Shown piece by piece: positions 1 through 7,081 of a stretch of DNA of 38,854 nt; within the stretch, counting starts at the first letter, position 1, and every line of letters begins with the position of its first letter. The DNA is taken from positions 1-38,854 of the forward strand of contig NZ_FOWP01000015.1 of NCBI RefSeq assembly GCF_900115475.1, given 5' to 3'. The translations under genes were made by a program, and so were the position numbers. This DNA comes from Ectopseudomonas composti (GTDB lineage Bacteria > Pseudomonadota > Gammaproteobacteria > Pseudomonadales > Pseudomonadaceae). Under the pieces are notes generated by a model. The model worked only from the letters and a program-made list of their open reading frames with translations. It was not told the DNA's origin and did not search any database.

Positions 1-192
1 ATGCGAGTCCGAAAGCGCACTGTTGAGCATCCCTTCGGGACGCTCAAACAATGGATGGGATCCACGCATTTCCTCACACGTAGGCTGGCCGGCGTCAGCG
101 CGGAGATGAGTCTGAATGTGCTCGCTTACAACATGAAGCGGGTCATGAGAATCATCGGTGCCGAAAGCTTGTTGAAGGCAATGGCGGCGTAA
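1..192 (+). CDS. IS1182-like transposase, C-terminal end (cut by window edge)
   Basis: The reading frame is open at the first base, so the ATG at 1 is probably internal and the gene begins outside the window. The 63 visible residues carry the C-terminal signature of IS1182-type DDE transposases as I know it: TVEHPFGTLK, then WMGSTHFLTRRL, then EMSLNVLAYNMKRV. The glutamate in EHPFGT is the usual last acidic residue of the DDE triad. After the stop, 193 to about 370 has no gene. It contains a segment around 330-360 (TTTTTACACACTCTGGG) that looks like the right end of such an element, which is inference only. The next gene is on the opposite strand. Whether the upstream part is intact cannot be seen. 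Confidence 0.75.
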   Translation: MRVRKRTVEHPFGTLKQWMGSTHFLTRRLAGVSAEMSLNVLAYNMKRVMRIIGAESLLKAMAA

Positions 193-421
193 AAGCCCTT
201 GGCTTTTGCTGCTCCAGGTGGCGCTAAAATGCTTCATAAGCGCTCCGGAGCGTTACTGGTGCTGATCGTGGCAAATGCGTGGGCAATCGACTCGCCCAAC
301 TGCGCTGAGCTGAGGCATCCACGATACGAAAGTGTTTTTACACACTCTGGGCCGAAAGCGGCCTGATCGAAACCCAGATTCAGTAAAGCCAGTGTGTCGG
401 TAATACAACTCAGCCCCAACA

Positions 422-1231
422 TCACCTGTTAGCGAGACGCTCACAAATCATGGGCGCTACGGCATACAGACAGGAGTAGTGAGAATGCCCCGCCAACCGC
501 TCGACGCGCGCGTTGCTTAGGAAGCGCTCAGCCAGATACGCCGACATAGCGAAGGGCGACCAGTTGTCCGTCGTGCCATGCCACAGGCAGACATTAGCCG
601 CGCAGGCGAAGACGCCGGCTGACCAGGGCTGGAGATACTGCCGAATATCCCGCGTGTAGCCGGTCGTACCTTGGGCAAAGCATTGCTGCAATACCTGGCA
701 GATAAGCGCTTTGAACTCCGGTGATTTCACCAGCTCCCGATCCTGCCCCTGGGCGCTGGCGAACAGCAGCTGCGGCGTGCGTTTGGCCAGTAGCGCCTGC
801 CACTTCACCAGCCAGAGGAACAAGCCTGGGCTGCGCTGGGCCAGTGAGAACACGGCCTTGCCCGCCATCTGATCGAGGAAGTCCCCACCATCGAGCGGGG
901 CGGCGGTGGAAATCAGATGCAGGCTGCGGACCTGGCCCGGCATAAGGGCGCTGACTTCCAATGCGGCATGCGTGCCGAGGGAAAAACCGATGAAGTCGAC
1001 TCGACCTTGCACGGTCTCGCTGATCGCCTGTGCGATATGCCGGTAGTACTCGGCGCCGGTGATGGCGTGGTCGATGGCGAATCGGTCGAAGCAGAGAATG
1101 CGCAGGCCCTGCTTTCGGGCTGGCGCGTCGAATACGGAGGCCTCAGAGGGCCAGCCCGGCACCCCGTGGAAGTAAACGATAGGTTTGCCTGCCGGGTTTC
1201 CGTATTCGCTGAAGTCCATCGCTAGTTCCAA
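422..1231 (-). CDS. Alpha/beta hydrolase, function unknown
   Basis: A 269-residue protein with a complete alpha/beta-hydrolase pattern. The oxyanion-hole motif HGVPG is at 22-26, the nucleophile elbow GFSLG at 82-86 with Ser84, a likely acid Asp222 in GTTDNWSP, and a likely catalytic histidine in AGHSHYS (His249 or His251). The length is typical of a small cytoplasmic hydrolase. There is no signal peptide or membrane helix. Substrate cannot be told from sequence; esterase, lipase-like hydrolase or haloperoxidase-fold enzyme are all possible. Met5 is an alternative start. The gene stands alone: an IS end lies downstream and a small opposite-facing unit upstream, so it may be part of accessory DNA. 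Confidence 0.8.
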   Translation of the reverse strand: MELAMDFSEYGNPAGKPIVYFHGVPGWPSEASVFDAPARKQGLRILCFDRFAIDHAITGAEYYRHIAQAISETVQGRVDFIGFSLGTHAALEVSALMPGQVRSLHLISTAAPLDGGDFLDQMAGKAVFSLAQRSPGLFLWLVKWQALLAKRTPQLLFASAQGQDRELVKSPEFKALICQVLQQCFAQGTTGYTRDIRQYLQPWSAGVFACAANVCLWHGTTDNWSPFAMSAYLAERFLSNARVERLAGHSHYSCLYAVAPMICERLANR

Positions 1232-1277
1232 GCAAAGTGGCGTCTCGGTCTTTTATCACCACCTTGCTGAATACGCG

Positions 1278-1847
1278 CTAGGGCGAACTGCCGCATTGCT
1301 GATTTGCAGATGAGGTGATTGCTTCAATCTTGCTCGGCCAGGTACGCAGCCACCATATCGTCGAGCATCTCCACCAGTTCCGGGTCCATGAAACGGTAGT
1401 CATCAGGGATATCCAGAATGTGCAGGCGCTTATGTTCGAGCAGGCGGGCGTATTCTGCGCGCAGACGGTTGGCGTGTTTGTGTTCCATAACGAAGATGAC
1501 ATCGGCCCAGCGGATATCAGCTGGGCCGATGGGTTTGCGAGCATTGGGGCTGGTACCCGCCGAGCGAGCTTCGAAGCCAGGGCGGCGTCGCCAAATCGAT
1601 TCCGCCGTCGGGCTACGCCATTGATTGCGGCTGCAGATGAAAAGGAGGTTGGTCGCTCTTGATCCAGCAGTTGGCGGATGGTGCGAATGGGGTAGCTGAG
1701 GCCGAGTTGGCGGGCCCTGAGCAGTTTATCCGCTCGGGTATACAGCAGCTTCCAGTTCTTTTCTGGGCGCTGGTACGGCAAGCGCAGCAGCGTTTGAGGT
1801 GCATCTTTGTGAGCCTGTGAACGTCTCCAGGCGCGGGTTCTTTCCAT
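1278..1847 (-). CDS. Small basic protein of unknown function, frame running on through an overlapping phosphatase
   Basis: From the ATG at 1847 the first about 66 residues (MERTRAWRRSQAHKD to LLDQERP) look like a genuine small, very basic protein: many Arg/Lys and a WKLLYTRADKLLRARQLG segment. I recall similar short proteins next to phosphatase genes in other pseudomonads but know no function. The start is supported by GAGGA seven bases upstream. After about residue 66 the composition turns to low-complexity nonsense while a phosphatase is encoded in another frame of the same strand. The native stop codon therefore seems to be lost, and the frame continues by chance to 1278 (189 residues). 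A further upstream in-frame start at 1925 is less likely. Probably a decayed or fused locus. Confidence 0.45.
   Translation of the reverse strand: MERTRAWRRSQAHKDAPQTLLRLPYQRPEKNWKLLYTRADKLLRARQLGLSYPIRTIRQLLDQERPTSFSSAAAINGVARRRNRFGDAALASKLARRVPAPMLANPSAQLISAGPMSSSLWNTNTPTVCAQNTPACSNISACTFWISLMTTVSWTRNWWRCSTIWWLRTWPSKIEAITSSANQQCGSSP
1324..1653 (-). pseudogene. Low-molecular-weight protein tyrosine phosphatase, start codon missing
   Basis: Reading the minus strand by eye from 1653 to the TGA at 1324-1326 gives an uninterrupted 109-residue protein. It starts TNLLFICSRNQWRSPTAES and ends MVAAYLAEQD. It has the phosphatase loop C-x5-R (CSRNQWRS, Cys7 to Arg13), the SAGTSP segment, and the general-acid motif LDIPDDY with Asp84/Asp85. 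These features and the length match the small LMW-PTP-like family. No ATG, GTG, TTG or CTG occurs in frame between the upstream stop and the first conserved residue. The codon where a start is expected is GCG (1654-1656). The gene overlaps the end of the small basic ORF in another frame. It is either inactivated by loss of its start, or made by an unusual start or frameshift. Confidence 0.6.
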
Positions 1848-2055
1848 GTTGGTGTCCTCGTGAATACCGGGTTCAGCAGCCGCGGTAGTACGAGTTCGCA
1901 ATATCCTAGGGGCGAAGCGGCCCAATATCCAGAGCTATCACGCGAGGCTTATTGCGGATTTGCTCGAGTCATGCTTGACCCGCAATCGGGGCTGATTGGG
2001 CTTGCCGGTGGGCTCAATCATTCCTAATCTGCGCCCTTTTTTCAGGGAGGCGGAT

Positions 2056-2517
2056 ATGCGTGAGCGCAAGGCAGCACGACTATTACTCATCAGTCCTGCC
2101 GAGGAAGTTCTGCTTTTCAGATTTCATCACACCGATGACGCTTTGGCTGGAACAAGCCACTGGGCCACGCCGGGCGGTGGTTTGGAACCCGGGGAGGCAT
2201 TCCATGCGGCGGCCATACGTGAGCTGTACGAGGAGACGGGCATTCGGGTTGGGACAGTTGCCGAACCAGTGGCTCACCGGCGCGTTTCATTGACCCTGCC
2301 CAGCGGTGAGGAGGTATTGGCCGTGGAGCAATATTTTGTCGTGCACGCCGAGGACAAGGCCCTTTCCCGTTCTCACTGGTCGAGCCATGAGAAAAAGGTC
2401 ATGACGGATCATCACTGGTGGTCGGCCCAGGAGCTGATAGCCACGAAAGAAACGGTATGGCCGGAAAACCTCGTGCAACTGCTTACCGATGCAGGCGTAT
2501 TCAGATCGCCTGGCTGA
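2056..2517 (+). CDS. Nudix hydrolase
   Basis: A 153-residue protein with a full Nudix box at 41-63, matching G-x5-E-x7-R-E-U-x-E-E-x-G-U (GGLEPGE at the front, RELYEETGI at the end). The box glutamates bind the metal that hydrolyses a nucleoside diphosphate linked to another group. WATPGGGLEPGE is the usual lead-in. I chose the ATG at 2056 because AGGGAGG lies five to six bases upstream; the frame is also open from 1996 but without a ribosome site. Substrate cannot be assigned; the WWSAQEL segment near 122 is common in small stand-alone Nudix proteins. It is a single gene that converges on the membrane protein gene downstream. Confidence 0.85.
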   Translation: MRERKAARLLLISPAEEVLLFRFHHTDDALAGTSHWATPGGGLEPGEAFHAAAIRELYEETGIRVGTVAEPVAHRRVSLTLPSGEEVLAVEQYFVVHAEDKALSRSHWSSHEKKVMTDHHWWSAQELIATKETVWPENLVQLLTDAGVFRSPG

Positions 2518-2583
2518 CCAGCCATCGTTGAAGCACTGCACCTGGTGGCCTTAGGCGCAGCGCGTGGTGATTTCAGGTGGGCG

Positions 2584-3669
2584 TCAATCCGGCAACCTGA
2601 TCTTCTTCTTCGCCCCGAACAGATTCCAGCTGGCGACGAACAGCGCCGCCACCAGCGGGCCGATCACGAAGCCGTTGAGGCCTAGCAGGGCCAAGCCGCC
2701 GAGGGTGGAGATGAGGATGAGATAGTCGGGCATGCGGGTGTCCTTGCCGACCAGGATGGGACGCAGGATGTTGTCCACCAGGCCGATCACCAGCACGCCG
2801 AAGGCGGTGAGGATGATGCCTTGCACCAGGCTGCCGCTGAGCATCAGGTAGATGGCCACCGGCGCCCAGATGATGCCGGCGCCAGCGGCCGGTAGCAGTG
2901 ACAGAAAGGCCATCAGCACACCCCACAGCAGCGGGCTGTAGATGCCCAGCGCCCAGAAGATGAAGCCACCGAGTGCACCCTGTACCGCGGCGACCACCAC
3001 GTTGCCCTTTACCGTGGCGCGTACCACGCGGGTGAACTTGATCTGCAGGCGGCGTTTGGTGCTGCCGGCCAGTGGGATGGCGCTGCGGATTCTGTGCACC
3101 AGCTCCTTGCCATCGCGCAGCAGGAAGAACAACAGGTAGAGCATGACGAAGAAACTGACGAAGAACTCGAAAGTGCCCTGACCGATGGCGAATACCTTGG
3201 TGGCCAGGTACTGACTGCCAGCCATGGCGCCCTTGGAAATCTGTTCGCGCAGGCCGTCGAGGTTGGAGATGCCGACGCGGGCCAGCTGCTCCTGTATCGA
3301 GGGCGGCAGCATCTGGATGATGCTGGTGACGTAGGCGCCTGCGTCCAGCTCGCCTGATTCCAGTTTCTGATACAGGGCGGTGCCTTCGGCCACCACGGCC
3401 GAGGTGATGAAGATCACCGGCAGAATCGCCACCAGCAGACAAATGACCAGCGTCAGCAGGGCGGCCAGGTTGCCTCTGCCACCTGTGCGACGCAGCAGGC
3501 GGTCCTGCAGCGGCGCGAACACCACGGCCAGCACCATGGCCCAGAACACCGCGCCGTAGAACGGCAGCAGTATCCAGAAGAAGGCGATGGTCACCAGAAC
3601 GAGCAGGAGGATGAAGGCTTTCTGTTCGAAGGTCGGGCTCTGCATATCGGGTTCGCTGGGAAGAGACAT
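2584..3669 (-). CDS. AI-2E/PerM family membrane transporter
   Basis: A protein of about 361 residues from the ATG at 3669, preceded by AGGGGA. It has the layout of the AI-2E transporter (YdgG/PerM) family. Two N-terminal hydrophobic helices (AFILLLVLVTIAFFWILL and the segment after it) come first, then a third near LLTLVICLLVAILPVIF, a soluble middle section, and several C-terminal helices. The C-terminal part includes LVDNILRPILVGKDTRMPDYLILISTLGG split around the family hallmark DNILRP. Family members export small molecules or act as Na+/H+ antiporters; the substrate here is unknown. It is divergent from the methyltransferase gene, with 131 bases between the starts. A later start at 3645 (MQSPTFEQ) is possible. 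Confidence 0.85.
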   Translation of the reverse strand: MSLPSEPDMQSPTFEQKAFILLLVLVTIAFFWILLPFYGAVFWAMVLAVVFAPLQDRLLRRTGGRGNLAALLTLVICLLVAILPVIFITSAVVAEGTALYQKLESGELDAGAYVTSIIQMLPPSIQEQLARVGISNLDGLREQISKGAMAGSQYLATKVFAIGQGTFEFFVSFFVMLYLLFFLLRDGKELVHRIRSAIPLAGSTKRRLQIKFTRVVRATVKGNVVVAAVQGALGGFIFWALGIYSPLLWGVLMAFLSLLPAAGAGIIWAPVAIYLMLSGSLVQGIILTAFGVLVIGLVDNILRPILVGKDTRMPDYLILISTLGGLALLGLNGFVIGPLVAALFVASWNLFGAKKKIRLPD

Positions 3670-3800
3670 GCCAGTTAGTCCCCTGATGTTCTGGCAAAGT
3701 GCCCACAAAGTTGGATTGGGCTTGTAGCCGCACGTTGGGGGGATTGACAGCTCTGGGATACTGGAAAGCATCAAGGCGATCATTCGACGGAGGCATGGCC

Positions 3801-4505
3801 ATGCGGGATGAGGAAATCAAGGCGCTGTTCGATCAGCAGGCGGCGGGCTACGACAAGCAGTGGGCGGGGATGGCGCCGATTCGTGAGGCGCTGTATCTGC
3901 TGCTCGATGCGCTGTTCATCGATCTGCCGGCCGATGCGCGGATACTGTGTGTGGGCACTGGCACGGGGGCGGAAATCGCGCACCTGGCCGAGCGCTTTCC
4001 GGGCTGGCGCTTCACCGCGCTCGACCCGTCCGGGGCGATGCTCGAGGTGTGTCGCCAGCGCGCGGAGCACGGCGGCTTTGCCGAGCGCTGCGATTTTCAC
4101 GAGGGCTATCTGGATACGCTGGCGCCTGGGGCGGTCTACGACGGTGCCACCTGTTTTCTGGTGTCGCAGTTTCTGCTCGATCCGGCAGTGCGCACCGGGT
4201 TCTTCGCCCAGATCGCGCGGCGCCTGAAGCCCGGCGCGCTGCTGGCCAGTGTCGACCTGGCGGCGGATATCCACTCGCCGGCCTACGAGGTATTGCTGCC
4301 GGGCTGGATGACGCTGATGTCTGCGGCCGGGGTCGATGCGCAGATGTTGGAGCGTGCGCGTGCAGCCTATGCCCGTGACGTGGCGGTGCTGCCGACGCAG
4401 CAGGTGGCGGGCATCATCCAGGCCGCTGGTTTCAACGCGCCGGTGCAGTTTTTCCAGGCGGGGCTGATGCATGGCTGGGTGAGCCGGCGCGCAACCGATG
4501 TTTGA
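3801..4505 (+). CDS. Class I SAM-dependent methyltransferase
   Basis: A 234-residue protein with the Rossmann methyltransferase core. Motif I is ILCVGTGTGAEIAHLA at about 48-63, followed by the acidic residue at the end of strand 2 in FTALDPSGAM (Asp75) that holds the SAM ribose. LKPGALLASVDLA is typical of motif III. The start at 3801 is chosen because GGAGG at 3789-3793 is seven bases upstream; the ATG at 3795 is too close to it. The N-terminal FDQQAAGYDKQWA is common in small-molecule methyltransferases. The substrate is unknown. The gene ends six bases before the convergent GFA gene, so there is no room for a terminator between them. Confidence 0.82.
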   Translation: MRDEEIKALFDQQAAGYDKQWAGMAPIREALYLLLDALFIDLPADARILCVGTGTGAEIAHLAERFPGWRFTALDPSGAMLEVCRQRAEHGGFAERCDFHEGYLDTLAPGAVYDGATCFLVSQFLLDPAVRTGFFAQIARRLKPGALLASVDLAADIHSPAYEVLLPGWMTLMSAAGVDAQMLERARAAYARDVAVLPTQQVAGIIQAAGFNAPVQFFQAGLMHGWVSRRATDV

Positions 4506-4511
4506 GCGGTG

Positions 4512-4901
4512 CTACTCGTGGCGCGTGCTGCGGTCGCGATCACCTGGGTAGTGGCGGTCGAAGGGCAGCGGCGGTAGCCAGGCTTCGCGGCGAATGGTCC
4601 AGAGTTCGTAGGTGGGGGTGAACTGGTTCGGTTCATCCAGCGAGCCGACGTTCACTTCGACTTCATCCCCCGAGCGCGCGAACACCGGCGAGCCGCAGCG
4701 CGGGCAGAAGTGGCGGCCGGCGTACTGGCCGGTTTCACCTTCTATCGTCACCGCGTCCTGCGGGAATATCGCCGAAGTATGGAAGAGGGCGCCGTGGTGC
4801 TTGCGGCAGTCCATGCAGTGGCAAACGCCGACCCGATAAGGCTGGCCGCTGGTTTCGAAACGCACCTGGCCGCAGAGGCAGCCGCCGGTGAGTCGATCCA
4901 T
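4512..4901 (-). CDS. GFA-family zinc-binding protein
   Basis: A 129-residue protein of the glutathione-dependent formaldehyde-activating (GFA, Mss4-like) family. The zinc ligands are visible: GGCLCGQVRF (Cys8, Cys10), CHCMDC (Cys27, Cys29, Cys32) and CPRCGSPVF (Cys66, Cys69). The end of the protein has the common VNVGSLDEP. Most family members are not shown to handle formaldehyde, so the function is open. The ATG at 4901 is preceded by GGAGGA with a seven-base spacer. The gene lies 56 bases downstream of the LysE-type gene on the same strand and may share its transcript. Confidence 0.85.
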   Translation of the reverse strand: MDRLTGGCLCGQVRFETSGQPYRVGVCHCMDCRKHHGALFHTSAIFPQDAVTIEGETGQYAGRHFCPRCGSPVFARSGDEVEVNVGSLDEPNQFTPTYELWTIRREAWLPPLPFDRHYPGDRDRSTRHE

Positions 4902-4957
4902 GTTGGTGTCCTCCAGTGCTTGGGCGTGTACCGGCACCATAGCAAAGGTGCGCTGCG

Positions 4958-5575
4958 CTAGGGGTGCTGGCTGGCCAGCGCCAGCAGTGTGCCGAAGCCG
5001 ATCAGCAGGCCGCCGAACAGACGGTCGATCCAGCGCCTGGCAGCCAGCAGCCTGTCGCGCACCGGGCCAGCGGAAAAACACAGCGCGACCAGGGCAAACC
5101 AGCCAACATGCGCCAGGGCGATGAAGGCGCCATAGCCCAGTTGCGTCGCCAGCCCCGTGCTCGGCTGCACCACCTGCATGAACAGGCTGATGATGAACAC
5201 CGCCGTCTTGGGATTGAGCGCGTTGGTCAACAGGCCGGTGCGCAGGGCTGCGCCATCTGCTGCAGGCTTTTGCGCATTGCTGGGCGTTGCGCTGTCGGGT
5301 TTGCTCAGCAGCATTCTCATGCCGAGATAGATCAGGTAGGCCGCTCCCGCCAGCTTGAGTGCATTGAACAGCCCAGCCGACTGCTGCAACAGCAGACCGA
5401 CACCGAGCAGGGTGTAGCCGATGTGGATCAGTACGCCCAGGCCGATGCCCAGGGCAGTGAGTACGCCGGCGCGCCGTGAGAGCAGCAGGCTGTTGCGGCT
5501 GACCAGGGCGAAATCTGCACCTGGGCTGATGACGGCAAGCAGAGTTATGGTGATTACAGCTATCCATTCGGTCAT
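4958..5575 (-). CDS. LysE family amino-acid exporter
   Basis: A 205-residue membrane protein typical of the LysE/RhtB exporters in length and motifs. The N-terminus AVISPGADFALVSRNSLL carries the PGPDF-like family signature. AAYLIYLGMRML and GLLTNALNPKTAVFIISLF are two further family blocks, the second including the NPK motif. About six hydrophobic segments can be drawn. Members export amino acids or analogues; the substrate here is unknown. It is divergently transcribed from a LysR regulator starting 63 bases away, the classical arrangement in which the regulator controls the exporter. Confidence 0.87.
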   Translation of the reverse strand: MTEWIAVITITLLAVISPGADFALVSRNSLLLSRRAGVLTALGIGLGVLIHIGYTLLGVGLLLQQSAGLFNALKLAGAAYLIYLGMRMLLSKPDSATPSNAQKPAADGAALRTGLLTNALNPKTAVFIISLFMQVVQPSTGLATQLGYGAFIALAHVGWFALVALCFSAGPVRDRLLAARRWIDRLFGGLLIGFGTLLALASQHP

Positions 5576-5638
5576 GGCATATTCTGGCGATGGTTGGAGT
5601 TGGCCAATTATTCCGCTGGCAGTCGGTGATGAATAACG

Positions 5639-6553
5639 ATGAGTTCTGACATAGATGGTGAGCTGGATTCACAGTTTATGGATGCGCGTCTGCCTTCGTT
5701 GTTGGCGCTGCGCTGTTTCGAGGCTGCGGCGCGCTGGGAGAACTTCAGTCGCGCTGCCCAGGAGTTGCACCTGACCCATGGCGCGGTCAGCCGCGCGGTG
5801 CGTCTGCTGGAGGATGACCTGGGGGTGGCGCTGTTCGAGCGGCGCAGCCGTCGTGTGTTTCTCAACGAGGCTGGGCGCAAGCTGGCGCGTGCGGTGGGCG
5901 ATGGGCTGGGGCTGATGCGCCAGGCCACGCGCGAGCTGCGGGCCAGTACCAGGCAGACGCGGCCATTGGTGGTGTCCTGCGAGCCGACGCTGTTGATGCG
6001 CTGGTTGATCCCGCGCTGGAGTGCGTTTCAGGCGCGCCAGCCGGGACAGGAGATTCATCTGCTGGCGGGTGGTGGGCCATTCACCTTTGAGGCAGGCATC
6101 GACCTGGCCATCCGTCGCGATGACTTCCCCTGGCCTGCCGGTTATCACGCCGAGACGCTGTTCGAGGAGCGGGTAGGGCCGGTCTGTCGGGCAGACAAGG
6201 TCGAGCAATGGTTCGATGCCCAGGGCCTGCGCTCGGATGCAGTGCCGTTGCATACGCGCACGCGGCTGAACGCCTGGACGGAGTGGGCCAATGTCGCTGG
6301 CAGCGCGCTGCCGCAAGGGTCGGCGCAGATCTTCGAGCATTTCTATTTCAGCCTGCAGGCCGCGGTGGCTGGTTTGGGCGTGGCCATCGGGCCATGGCAT
6401 CTGGTGCGCGACGATATCGACAGCGGCCTGCTGGTCGCGCCGCTTGGTTTCGTCGAAGACGGTTCGCGCTACTGCTTGTTTTCACCCGCTGCGCCGAAGC
6501 CCGGTAGCTTGCAGGCGGAGTTGCTGGCCTGGCTCCGGGAGATGGGGCGCTAG
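5639..6553 (+). CDS. LysR-type transcriptional regulator (GcvA-like)
   Basis: A 304-residue LysR-family regulator. The winged helix-turn-helix covers about 16-75: LLALRCFEAAARWENFSRAA, QELHLTHGAVSRAVRLLEDD, LGVALFERRSR. The effector domain follows, with LDLAIRR-type and GLGVAIGPWHLV segments seen in GcvA-like regulators. Two starts are possible, 5639 and an internal ATG at 5678, and neither has a strong ribosome site. The gene is divergent from the LysE-type exporter and very likely controls it. The 63-base gap contains TTGGCCAA near 5605, a plausible binding-site fragment (inference). Confidence 0.87.
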   Translation: MSSDIDGELDSQFMDARLPSLLALRCFEAAARWENFSRAAQELHLTHGAVSRAVRLLEDDLGVALFERRSRRVFLNEAGRKLARAVGDGLGLMRQATRELRASTRQTRPLVVSCEPTLLMRWLIPRWSAFQARQPGQEIHLLAGGGPFTFEAGIDLAIRRDDFPWPAGYHAETLFEERVGPVCRADKVEQWFDAQGLRSDAVPLHTRTRLNAWTEWANVAGSALPQGSAQIFEHFYFSLQAAVAGLGVAIGPWHLVRDDIDSGLLVAPLGFVEDGSRYCLFSPAAPKPGSLQAELLAWLREMGR

Positions 6554-6560
6554 TCGGGCT

Positions 6561-6914
6561 TCAGAGGCGATCCAGCTCTTGCGCGATCTTCGCCCATTCC
6601 GCTTTCAGGGCGTGGCATAGGTAGGCGATGAAGAGTCGGTCGCGCAGGCGGCGCAGGGCAGAGCGCTGCCGGGCGGCCTGGGCGCGCTCGATGGTTTCGC
6701 CGAGCCAGGTGCTGTCGAAGCCGGTCCAGATCGGTGGAATGGGCGCGAGCATGTTGGAGTAGCAGGCGGGCGCGACGTCCTCGTAGAAGGCAGCTTGCAC
6801 CATGGCACGGTCGAAACCTGCCACCTGACGAGCGATGAAGGTGTAGTCGACTTCGTTGTCGACGAATACCTCCGACAGCGCCGACCACAGGTGGATGCGT
6901 TCTTCGCGGGTCAT
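6561..6914 (-). CDS. DUF7079-like protein of unknown function
   Basis: A 117-residue protein beginning MTREERIHLWSALSEVFVDNEVDY. I recognise this N-terminus and the later block PIPPIWTGFD as those of a short conserved family (DUF7079) found singly in many Gammaproteobacteria; no function is known to me. No signal peptide, membrane helix or catalytic motif is evident. The frame is open farther upstream, but the conserved N-terminus fixes the start at 6914. It converges with the LysR gene (seven-base gap) and diverges from the amidase gene. Confidence 0.7.
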   Translation of the reverse strand: MTREERIHLWSALSEVFVDNEVDYTFIARQVAGFDRAMVQAAFYEDVAPACYSNMLAPIPPIWTGFDSTWLGETIERAQAARQRSALRRLRDRLFIAYLCHALKAEWAKIAQELDRL

Positions 6915-7081
6915 AAGCCTGTTGTGCCCACAGCGGCGGAATCGGTGGCGAGACTGTAATGGCTGGCGCGCATCCTGGCTATTGGCGCGGCTGCTGCGAC
7001 AGCCTGGTGGCATGTATCATCGGGGCCTGTTTTCGTATCCGGGGCCATGACGCCGGCCCGCCATCTGTGAGTGATGACACC

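Noticed and set aside
1..2520. A new defence system formed by transposase, hydrolase, phosphatase and Nudix genes
   Set aside because: Genes face different ways, spacing is not operon-like, the phosphatase appears broken and no effector/sensor pair is recognisable.
3744..3772. A sigma-70 promoter for the methyltransferase starting with TTGACA at 3744
   Set aside because: The -35 hexamer is perfect, but no acceptable -10 lies 16-18 bases downstream (AGCATC only).
2573..3820. A 415-codon frame on the same strand as the AI-2E transporter
   Set aside because: Translation is Arg/Pro/Gly/His-rich without membrane helices; the overlapping frame has the family motifs and a ribosome site.
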